Below, in pieces: positions 49,394 through 56,326 of a DNA stretch of 64,000 nucleotides (positions are counted from its first letter, which is position 1; each line of letters begins with the position of its first letter). The notes beneath the pieces were generated by a model. It made no database searches. It was not told the origin of the DNA and saw only the letters and a list, made by a program, of their open reading frames with translations. Both the position numbers and the translations under genes were made by a program. Source of the DNA: Microvenator marinus (GTDB lineage Bacteria > Myxococcota_A > Bradymonadia > Bradymonadales > Bradymonadaceae); assembly GCF_007993755.1 (NCBI RefSeq), contig NZ_CP042467.1:1264001-1328000 (forward strand). The letters are read 5' to 3'.

Positions 49394-50065
49394 ATGAAGG
49401 TGTGGAGACAAGACAAGACGATTTGGATCGCTGGCGCAATTATGGATAACCAACCCCATAAACATCACGCCATTCAGGTGATTTGGGCAGATCCCTCAAC
49501 GGACGCAATTCTAGAAACAAGTACGGAAGAGTTCGTTGGAAATTGCCTGCTGGTGGAAAGCTGGGTCGAGCACCGACTTGAGTTAGAGTCGGGCCTCATT
49601 TGCCTTATCAACGCCGAGTCGGATATCGCGAACGCCTTGCGAAGCCGTTATCCCACCAAGAGCGCGCGGAAAATCGAAGGCCACCTATCAACCGACTTTT
49701 CCTTAATGGGCCGCGAAAGCCCAATTGATGAGCGAATCATCAACATCCTCTCCTGGCTGGACCAAAAAGAAGAAGAAAGAGATTGGAGTGAGGTTGAAAT
49801 CGAGCAAGCCCTCGAGCGCGTACACCTCTCAAAGAGTCGCTTTCTACATCTTTTTTCTGAGGAGATAGGCACGCCTTGGAGAAGCTATATCTTGTGGCGT
49901 AGAGCGATCTTCGCAATGGAACTCGTACTTTCAGGACTATCGCTCACTGATGCCTCCCACGCATCAGGATATTCGGATTCAGCCCACTTTTCTCGACAGT
50001 TTAAAGACCTCTTCGGCTACCCACCGTCACTCTTCTCCAAAGTGGTCGAGCCAATTCGAGAATAG
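49394..50065 (+). CDS. AraC family transcriptional regulator
   Basis: A 223-residue regulator. The N-terminal ~120 residues are a short cupin-like ligand domain. The C-terminal AraC DNA-binding domain has two HTHs: EIEQALERVHLSKSRFLHLF and LTDASHASGYSDSAHFSRQF, with FKDLFGYPP at the end. The first region of the HTH domain (WRSYILWRR) is typical. It is followed by a transglutaminase-like gene after 77 bases; regulation of that gene is plausible. Confidence 0.9.
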   Translation: MKVWRQDKTIWIAGAIMDNQPHKHHAIQVIWADPSTDAILETSTEEFVGNCLLVESWVEHRLELESGLICLINAESDIANALRSRYPTKSARKIEGHLSTDFSLMGRESPIDERIINILSWLDQKEEERDWSEVEIEQALERVHLSKSRFLHLFSEEIGTPWRSYILWRRAIFAMELVLSGLSLTDASHASGYSDSAHFSRQFKDLFGYPPSLFSKVVEPIRE

Positions 50066-50142
50066 CCAGTTTATTCAAGTCGCCCAGCCAAGGTTTAGAT
50101 AGATCTCCAAGGGTTCAGTCCCTGAAACCTAAAGGAGTCGAC

Positions 50143-50883
50143 ATGAACCACCTAGACCCAACCCCAATCGTAGACTTCGAGACCGAGTCGATTCAGCACC
50201 TAATCGAAGAACGAGGCTGGCGCGCATTGAGCACCTTCGAGCGAATCGGAGCCGCGTACAGCTTCGTAAAAGATGAAATCGAGTTCGGCTACAACGCCTC
50301 AGACAGCCTCGCCGCCAGCGATGTCCTCAACGATGGATACGGACAGTGCAACACCAAGGGAAACCTCTTGATGGCGCTCTTGCGCGGACTCGATATCAAG
50401 GCACGATTTCATGGTTTCACCATCGACAAGTCTCTGCAAAAAGGCGCGATTCCGACATGGCTCTACGCGCTTGCACCCCAACGCATTTTGCACTCTTGGG
50501 TGGAGGTCTACTTTGAAGACTCATGGGTTCCACTCGAAGGATTCATCCTTGACCCCGCCTATCTAAAGGCTCTCCAGGCGCGTTTTCCAAACCAAAAAGC
50601 GTTCTGTGGTTTTGCGGCCGGGACCCCAAATCTTCAAGAGCCGGACGTCGAGTGGCGAGGCCAGCCCACGTATATTCAGCGTGAAGGGATTGTGGACGAC
50701 TTCGGTGTCTTTGATAGTCCGGACGACTTCTACGCTCAAAAGGGAACCAATCTGAGTGGCGTAAAGAAACTCGCGTTCCAATATGTGTTTCGGCACGCAA
50801 TGAATGCAACGGTTAAAAGGATACGGATAGCCTCAGGGAGCCACAAAACCATGCTTCTCCAAGATTCTGGAGCCGTCAGTTGA
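50143..50883 (+). CDS. Transglutaminase-like domain protein
   Basis: A 246-residue soluble protein with the papain-like transglutaminase triad: Cys69 in GQCNTKGNLL, His117 in ILHSWVEVYF and Asp137 in FILDPAY. Such bacterial proteins act as peptidases or cross-linkers; the substrate is unknown. The ATG follows AAAGGAG. The last 51 bases overlap the end of the modA gene on the other strand, so the two 3' ends are tail to tail. Confidence 0.85.
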   Translation: MNHLDPTPIVDFETESIQHLIEERGWRALSTFERIGAAYSFVKDEIEFGYNASDSLAASDVLNDGYGQCNTKGNLLMALLRGLDIKARFHGFTIDKSLQKGAIPTWLYALAPQRILHSWVEVYFEDSWVPLEGFILDPAYLKALQARFPNQKAFCGFAAGTPNLQEPDVEWRGQPTYIQREGIVDDFGVFDSPDDFYAQKGTNLSGVKKLAFQYVFRHAMNATVKRIRIASGSHKTMLLQDSGAVS

Positions 50884-51555
50884 GAGCACGAAACGAAGAA
50901 AGTGATCTGCGAGTTGGTAGGAGGGCTGGACGTCCGCAATCGGATAGTCGGCCATTACGTTGAGTTCAGGTGGTATCTCAACCGCCCGAACACGTGACCT
51001 TCCCAACACATCTGTCTTGTAAACAAAGGCAGCATCAGCTTCGCCGAGCTCGACCTTAGAGCGAACCAGCCGAACATTGGATTCCTCCGAGACCACATTG
51101 TAGCGCGCGCCGCTTCGCCGCATGACCTCGCGCGCATAGCGACCAACTGGCACGTTCTCAGCACCAATCACGATTCTGCTTACGTTCTTAACGTCTTCGA
51201 AAGTTTGAATCGTGGAGTCATTTGGGACGATTACAACAAGTGCGTTTCGAGCAAAAACGGTGGGTTCGCCCACCTTGCCCGCCTCACGGAGTGCGCCCAT
51301 ATGTTCGACGTTCGCCGACGCAAAAACGGACGCCCTAGCCCCGTTCTCGATCTGCAGCCTCAGGGCCTGACTACCCGCAAACACGAGCTTAACGTCAACC
51401 TCTGGGTGGGTGGACTCAAAATCAACTTCAAGGGCCTCAAAAGACTCCCTGAGCGAGGACGCCGCAAACACGACGAGTTCTTGGCGGGAGTTGGACTTCT
51501 CGCACCCCGAGAGGAAAAAGACGCAGACCCACAAAAGAAACGGCCACTTGATCAC
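50833..51555 (-). CDS. modA: Molybdate-binding lipoprotein
   Basis: A 240-residue periplasmic binding protein. The signal ends at FLSGC (Cys18), so it is membrane-tethered. The mature part starts with LVVFAASSLRESFEAL, the ModA molybdate loop, and has VKLVFAGSQALRLQIENGA and EADAAFVYKTDV later. It begins with GTG one base after the cupin stop. Its transporter partners modB and modC lie 10 kb away, so supply of the three parts is not co-transcribed. Confidence 0.93.
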   Translation of the reverse strand: MIKWPFLLWVCVFFLSGCEKSNSRQELVVFAASSLRESFEALEVDFESTHPEVDVKLVFAGSQALRLQIENGARASVFASANVEHMGALREAGKVGEPTVFARNALVVIVPNDSTIQTFEDVKNVSRIVIGAENVPVGRYAREVMRRSGARYNVVSEESNVRLVRSKVELGEADAAFVYKTDVLGRSRVRAVEIPPELNVMADYPIADVQPSYQLADHFLRFVLSTDGSRILEKHGFVAP

Positions 51556-51556
51556 G

Positions 51557-51913
51557 TCAACTCTTGATACCGATGGTCAAAAGAAATGCACTGTCCTCAT
51601 GTGCCTTCACACCATGGGCAACGCCTCGCTGCAAGGCTAGAAGTCCACCACTTTCCAAAATCGCCTCGGAGTCCGATAAAGTCACCGAAATCTTTCCGCG
51701 CTGAACGAAGATAGTGACTGCTCCCTTTGCATCGTGCTCGTCAATTTGATTTTCGGCTTTCATCACAATCATGGCCACATTGAGGTCTGGCGTCTTGACC
51801 AGAGTACGGGCCGCCCTACCCGTCCGCAAGTACGCCGCATCCTCTTGAATCTGGAGATCCAAGGAAGGGGTATCAAAACTAGCACTCGGTGAATTCAGTT
51901 CTTTTGCACTCAT
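51557..51913 (-). CDS. Small cupin protein
   Basis: A 118-residue single-domain cupin behind AGGAGG. The beta-barrel pattern is seen in IDEHDAKGAVTIFVQRGKI and LLALQRGVAHGVKAHED. The His pattern is sparse (HD, then H in GVAHGV), so metal binding is uncertain. It forms a two-gene unit with modA. Confidence 0.75.
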   Translation of the reverse strand: MSAKELNSPSASFDTPSLDLQIQEDAAYLRTGRAARTLVKTPDLNVAMIVMKAENQIDEHDAKGAVTIFVQRGKISVTLSDSEAILESGGLLALQRGVAHGVKAHEDSAFLLTIGIKS

Positions 51914-52035
51914 AATTTCCTCCTAGAACAGTAGAGTCCCTCATTAGAGCGCCCTTTGTAGCCCGACGATTCAAAAGTCTCGTTCCAACCCAAAACTGAC
52001 AAATGTAGACAAGACAAACTATTTTGCCCGAGCGT

Positions 52036-52064
52036 TTGACAAGTGCAATTCGGTCCGGTACGGT
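52036..52064 (+). promoter_or_regulatory. Promoter of the RRM gene
   Basis: TTGACA (52036-52041), a 17-base spacer and TACGGT (52059-52064) form a sigma-70-type promoter. A start near 52071 would give a leader of about 118 bases before the ATG. Confidence 0.55.
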
Positions 52065-52111
52065 CCCAACATCTCTCAATTGGTGAGGGATTTAAGAAAG
52101 AAACGGTGACG

Positions 52112-52139
52112 CCTTGGGCAGTATCGCTCAAGGTTTTTT
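52112..52139 (+). terminator. Terminator-like hairpin in the RRM leader (possible attenuator)
   Basis: CCTTGGGC (52112-52119) pairs with GCTCAAGG (52126-52133), with one G-T pair and a 6-base loop, and is followed by six T residues. This has the form of an intrinsic terminator, but it lies inside the leader, about 50 bases before the ATG. It could stop transcription early unless the stem is prevented from forming. Confidence 0.6.
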
Positions 52140-52156
52140 CGTTTCTACAAAAAATG

Positions 52157-52173
52157 GCATCCAACAGGGATGC
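52157..52173 (+). promoter_or_regulatory. Second leader hairpin next to the RRM ribosome site
   Basis: GCATCC (52157-52162) pairs with GGATGC (52168-52173) around AACAG. It ends two bases before the purine-rich site CAAGGAAAGG (52175-52184). The CAAGG of that site (52175-52179) could alternatively pair with CCTTG at 52112-52116, which would hide the ribosome site. Confidence 0.5.
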
Positions 52174-52188
52174 ACAAGGAAAGGTTTT

Positions 52189-52440
52189 ATGTCGAACAAA
52201 TTGTTTGTAGGTGGTCTTAGCTGGGGAACCGAATCTGATTCTCTTAAATCAGCATTCGAAGAGTACGGTACCGTGACTGACGCTGTTGTCATCACCGACC
52301 GTGACACCGGGCGAAGCCGCGGCTTTGGATTCGTTACTTTCGATAGTAACGAAGATGCCAAAGCAGCCATTTCAGCCATGGATCAAAGTGATCTTGATGG
52401 CCGTACACTTAACGTGAACATGGCTCGCGACCGCCGTTAA
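52189..52440 (+). CDS. Small RRM-domain RNA-binding protein
   Basis: An 83-residue single RRM protein: RNP2 is LFVGGL (5-10) and RNP1 is RGFGFVTF (44-51), which bind single-stranded RNA. The start at 52189 has AAGGAAAGG before it; an upstream ATG at 52114 lies within the leader hairpin. Proteins of this kind in bacteria (glycine-rich/cold-inducible RBPs) act in cold or stress response and often bind their own leaders. A Gly-rich tail is absent. A strong terminator follows. Confidence 0.93.
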   Translation: MSNKLFVGGLSWGTESDSLKSAFEEYGTVTDAVVITDRDTGRSRGFGFVTFDSNEDAKAAISAMDQSDLDGRTLNVNMARDRR

Positions 52441-52464
52441 GGCGCCTACACACTTAATCATATC

Positions 52465-52495
52465 AACCCCGCCTGGTGCGGGGTTTTCTTTTTTC
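52465..52495 (+). terminator. Intrinsic terminator after the RRM gene
   Basis: AACCCCGC (52465-52472) pairs with GCGGGGTT (52478-52485) around a 5-base loop, followed by a T-rich run. This is a strong rho-independent terminator. Confidence 0.9.
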
Positions 52496-52507
52496 TTGCG
52501 AACCGAA

Positions 52508-53875
52508 CTACCGGCGCCGAAGCAGCTGGCCTCTTGAGGTATCGCCGACGAACTTGCCGTCGCGCACGGCGACTTGGCCGCGCACAGTAACCACACTCGG
52601 CTTACCGTCAATTTCGAAACCTTCGAAACCACTGTAATCATTGTTGACCTGATGGGTTTCTGCCGAGATTTTCCCGCGATAGTTCGGGTCGTAGACCACG
52701 AGGTCAGCGTCGCTACCAACCGCGATACAACCTTTCTTCGGAAAGAGATCAAAAAGCTTCGCAGCTTTGGTGCTCGCGGAGTCCACGAATCGATGAATGT
52801 CTAGATTTCCGCGCGAAACCCCATACGTATAGAGGAGATTGACGCGGTCCTCGATCCCAGGAATCCCGTTAGGAATCTTGGTGAAATCGCCCTTACCCAT
52901 GTCTTTTTGTTCGAGGTCAAACGGGCAGTGATCGGTGCCGATTGTGTCAATGGCGCCGCTGTTCAACGCGTTCCAAAGATAGGGCTGGTTGGACTTCTCA
53001 CGAAGAGGCGGTGACATCACCCATTTTGCGCCTTCGAAATTGTCGCGCTCAGCATAAGTCTTGTCGAAGATCAGATGCGGAATCACGGTCTCCACCGTGA
53101 TATCTACGCCCCGATCACGCGCAGCCACGGCGGCTTCCAGCGCGGCACGGCAACTGAGATGCACGACGTACCCTCGGGCTCCGGTCATCTCCAAGAAGGA
53201 CGCAAAATGGCTAGTTCCTTCAGCCTCAACGCGCTCCGGTCGGCTCGGCTCGTGCCATTCTGGGCCAGTCTTTCCTTCGCTCAAGAGCTGCTGCTGAAGT
53301 TGGAAAACGAGCTCGGCATTCTCGCAGTGGGCAGTGACGATAACGTCGAGTTCCTTCGCGAGCTTGAGGGTCTTGTAGAGCTCTTCGTCGTACACCCCAA
53401 AGAAGTCTTTGTACGCGAGGAAGACCTTGAACGAGGTCATGCCGTCTTTGACGATTTCTCGAAGTTGAGCTTCGGTCTTTTCATCGAACTTCGACACCGC
53501 CATGTGGAAGGTGTAATCGCAGGCGCTCTTGCCTTCGGCCTTGTTCTTCCAGAGCTCATAGCCTTCGAGAGCGTCATCTTCTCTTGAGGGGCAGCACATC
53601 TCGATATAGGTCGTGGTGCCCCCGACCAGCGCAGCAATACTCGCCGTTGTGTGAGTATCCTTCGCGAAGGTCCCCATGAACGGAAGATGGATATGAACGT
53701 GCGGGTCGATAAAGCCAGGAAATACGAACTTCCCGGTGGCATCGATGACTTCGGCACCAGCCGGTGGGTCGATGTCTTTTTCAATTCTGGTGATGGTCTC
53801 GCCTTCGCACCAAATATCTGCCACGTATCGTGAACTTGCGGTCACGATTTCTCCACCTTTGATCAACAATCCCAT
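52508..53875 (-). CDS. Dihydropyrimidinase / D-hydantoinase
   Basis: A 455-residue amidohydrolase that opens dihydropyrimidine or hydantoin rings. Metal ligands are all present: DPHVHIH (His59, His61), carbamylated Lys150 in SFKVFLAYKDFF, His183 in TAHCEN, His239 in VVHLSC and Asp315 in GTDHCPFD. Length fits the family. It could serve pyrimidine breakdown; no partner gene is adjacent. It is convergent with the RRM gene, with the strong terminator between. Confidence 0.92.
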   Translation of the reverse strand: MGLLIKGGEIVTASSRYVADIWCEGETITRIEKDIDPPAGAEVIDATGKFVFPGFIDPHVHIHLPFMGTFAKDTHTTASIAALVGGTTTYIEMCCPSREDDALEGYELWKNKAEGKSACDYTFHMAVSKFDEKTEAQLREIVKDGMTSFKVFLAYKDFFGVYDEELYKTLKLAKELDVIVTAHCENAELVFQLQQQLLSEGKTGPEWHEPSRPERVEAEGTSHFASFLEMTGARGYVVHLSCRAALEAAVAARDRGVDITVETVIPHLIFDKTYAERDNFEGAKWVMSPPLREKSNQPYLWNALNSGAIDTIGTDHCPFDLEQKDMGKGDFTKIPNGIPGIEDRVNLLYTYGVSRGNLDIHRFVDSASTKAAKLFDLFPKKGCIAVGSDADLVVYDPNYRGKISAETHQVNNDYSGFEGFEIDGKPSVVTVRGQVAVRDGKFVGDTSRGQLLRRR

Positions 53876-53933
53876 GAGATCTCCTTGTACTGAATTGAGG
53901 CCCCGGTTTTAGCAGGTCGTCGTCATGAGTGTA

Positions 53934-54082
53934 AAGGAGGGCTCTGTCCTCCTTGGATGAATGGTGCAGACTTCAAAGAGTACCCGCATTTGCCTAATCT
54001 TCTATTTTTCGGGACACTCTTACCTTCAGAAGTACAAATGAAGACGTTCCAACGCCCATCTGACGAGGACAGAGCCCTCGTC
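53934..54082. repeat. REPIN-like pair of inverted palindromes
   Basis: Two imperfect palindromes lie about 107 bases apart. The first (53934-53954) has arms AAGGAGG and CCTCCTT with loop GCTCTGT. The second (54062-54082) has arms GACGAGG and CCTCGTC with loop ACAGAGC. They share a 15-base core, GAGGGCTCTGTCCTC, in opposite orientation, so the two can also pair with each other. This is the form of a REP doublet or MITE. The gap between 53876 and 54092 otherwise shows no gene. Whether other genomic copies exist is not visible here. Confidence 0.55.
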
Positions 54083-54092
54083 GACTTGAAAC

Positions 54093-54665
54093 ATGAAAAC
54101 ACCAAACTACATCCTCGTATTCGCCCTTGTCGCCAGCGCCTGCTCCGACGACGCCACCTCGACTCCCTGGCAGTTTCAAGAAGAACCACCTCTTGAAGAA
54201 GAGCCCATCGTTGAACCCGAGACACCAGACTACAACGCCCAATGGGCGGGCATCTGGCGAGTGGATCAGCCCACACATGCGCTCTACGAGGCCACCTGGT
54301 ACGAGTTCCGATCGGATGGCACGCTCTTGGAACTGCAAACCGAGTACCTGGGAGGTGACGGTTTGATGGAGATTGGGTTTGTTTCGCGTTGCAACCGCTA
54401 TACGGATGCGTCCAACAGCAGCCCTACGTGCTTGGAGTGGTCACCCACCTGTACATTCGGTGATTCATGGCGAGCAGCCGATGAACACACACTTTTAATC
54501 AGCGGCGAATGCTCGGACAGCCAAGACCGAACCATCGAGCTCACATTCGACTCCAACACGAAACAACCCACTGAAATCATGGTGGAAAACGAAGAATGGG
54601 CTCATAATGGTTTCCAGTGGCAATGGACTCAATGTGATGACCTCGAAAATTGCCGTCTCTTCTAG
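54093..54665 (+). CDS. Lipoprotein of unknown function
   Basis: A 190-residue lipoprotein with a signal ending at LVASAC (Cys17), then an acidic, Pro/Glu-rich linker (EEPPLEEEPIVEPE). The domain after it has a lipocalin- or META-like look (WAGIWRVDQPT; WYEFRSDGTLLEL) with six Cys. I recognise no family. The start follows the second palindrome of the repeat by 10 bases and has a weak ribosome site. Confidence 0.65.
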   Translation: MKTPNYILVFALVASACSDDATSTPWQFQEEPPLEEEPIVEPETPDYNAQWAGIWRVDQPTHALYEATWYEFRSDGTLLELQTEYLGGDGLMEIGFVSRCNRYTDASNSSPTCLEWSPTCTFGDSWRAADEHTLLISGECSDSQDRTIELTFDSNTKQPTEIMVENEEWAHNGFQWQWTQCDDLENCRLF

Positions 54666-54731
54666 TGCCCGCGTTTGACTTTTGGCCCTCAAACATCTAC
54701 CCATTGCCGCCACCAATAGCGAAGAGCGGCC

Positions 54732-56189
54732 ATGATCAATTCATCACTAAGAACAACGATTTTGGGCTTTTCGCTCGCTCTTACCGTAGCGTGCGGCGAA
54801 TCCGATTCCGCCAAACCTGAGGCGGCACTGCCCAACTTGATCAATGGCAAGGCTGATACATCCTCAGTGGCTAACCGTGGCGTACTCGAATTCGGTTCTG
54901 AAACCGCGATTGGCAATAGAATTCCTGAGCCGCTTAAGTTCGATGCTTACGAGGTCGAAATGGCCGAAGGCGGCATCGCGACGCTCGAAGTCTCTCAAAA
55001 AGGAACAAGCCGGGGCTTCGACTCCCTTTTGTTCCTCTACGGCCCAAAAGACGCTCAGGGCGGATTTGGTGAACTCATCGCGCGTGATGATGATAGCGGC
55101 TGGGGTCCTCTTTCTCGAATCAAGGACTTCAAAGTCCCTCAGACCGGCACCTATATGTTGGTGGTCGGGACCTATGAAGGAAGCGGCTTCTACCGCGTCC
55201 AAGCCACGTGCGAGAGCGGGGACTGCGTGCCCGCGCCGTCACCGACGGTTCAAGAGTGTGTCTTCGGAGGTAGCTATTACGATCTCGTCACCAAAGGCAC
55301 CCCAGCCACAAGCATTGTTCAAAAGACCGCCGTCACAGGCCCATCAGAACTCAGCGAAACACAGGCAGACCAACTCGTAGACTCCTTAGTCTACGCAGGG
55401 TTTGATGACGTCGACTCCGTGGACAAGGCATTTCAGACGGTGGACGCGGGCGAGGTCAACGTCGTTCAAGTTTGGGACGCATCGAGCCGTCGCGCCTTTG
55501 AAGTTTTTGAGTACGCACTCGGAGACACATCGGTTGGCGCCATTTACGCCGCCGGTACTCTGAACAAAGTCGCCGTGATCTCAGACCTCGACATCTACGA
55601 TTGCAAGGCGTTTGTGGGCGTCGAAAGACAAGATTGTTGGACGGACGGTGACTGCCTTGGCGACCTCAAATGTGTGGGTGTTGTGAGCCAGGTCGGAAGT
55701 TGTATCGACACAGGCCTCCGACCCGAGGGTGACCAACTCGACTGCAATTCATCTCTGGATTGCCCATGGACCAACGGTCTCGTATGCGCCGGTGAGAACT
55801 TCGGCGGTGGAATTTGCAATCCAGCCTGGATGCGTCGGCATTTCTCCCAGGTATCGGAGCAATCAATCTCCGGTGAAGTCACCAACATTGAATTGCTAAG
55901 CTACGGGTTGGCATCAGTCCACACCGACGTGAGCCTCGACCTTTTCATCATCCATCCCGACTACTCCCAACTCCGCGTGACCCTCGTCAACCCAACCGGA
56001 ACGGAGTCTGTCATTCATGATCAGGATGCAGACGCCCGAGAAATCTATTTGAGGCGAGAGGCCATCATGGGCTTTCCGAGCGATGAAGACGCAAACGGCA
56101 CGTGGACGCTTCGTATCGAAAACCTCAACCCAGAGCTCAGCGGTACAGTGGTTGATTTCGGTCTCGAGATCACAAGCCGCTGGGATTGA
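54732..56189 (+). CDS. Lipoprotein with PPC-like and P-domain (proprotein convertase) modules
   Basis: A 485-residue surface lipoprotein. The signal ends at LTVAC (Cys21). Residues ~45-155 form a PPC-like beta domain (FDSLLFLYGPKDAQGGF; GTYMLVVGTYEGSGFYRV). A middle domain (~175-300) has no recognised relative; a Cys-rich stretch follows (DCWTDGDCLGDLKC). The C-terminal ~115 residues are a P/Homo-B domain (DYSQLRVTLVNPTGTES; ANGTWTLRIENLN). P-domains usually accompany secreted subtilases, but no protease domain is present. It may be a binding or adhesion protein. Confidence 0.8.
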   Translation: MINSSLRTTILGFSLALTVACGESDSAKPEAALPNLINGKADTSSVANRGVLEFGSETAIGNRIPEPLKFDAYEVEMAEGGIATLEVSQKGTSRGFDSLLFLYGPKDAQGGFGELIARDDDSGWGPLSRIKDFKVPQTGTYMLVVGTYEGSGFYRVQATCESGDCVPAPSPTVQECVFGGSYYDLVTKGTPATSIVQKTAVTGPSELSETQADQLVDSLVYAGFDDVDSVDKAFQTVDAGEVNVVQVWDASSRRAFEVFEYALGDTSVGAIYAAGTLNKVAVISDLDIYDCKAFVGVERQDCWTDGDCLGDLKCVGVVSQVGSCIDTGLRPEGDQLDCNSSLDCPWTNGLVCAGENFGGGICNPAWMRRHFSQVSEQSISGEVTNIELLSYGLASVHTDVSLDLFIIHPDYSQLRVTLVNPTGTESVIHDQDADAREIYLRREAIMGFPSDEDANGTWTLRIENLNPELSGTVVDFGLEITSRWD

Positions 56190-56326
56190 GCAACGCCACT
56201 TCCTTGGCCTAAACTCCCGTTCAGATTCGATACTTTGGGGACGCGAAACACAGGGTTTCTATTTCTGCGGATTGAGTTTCGCGCTACACTGGGTGTGCGC
56301 GTGACCCAAGCTCCGAAGGTATAAAG

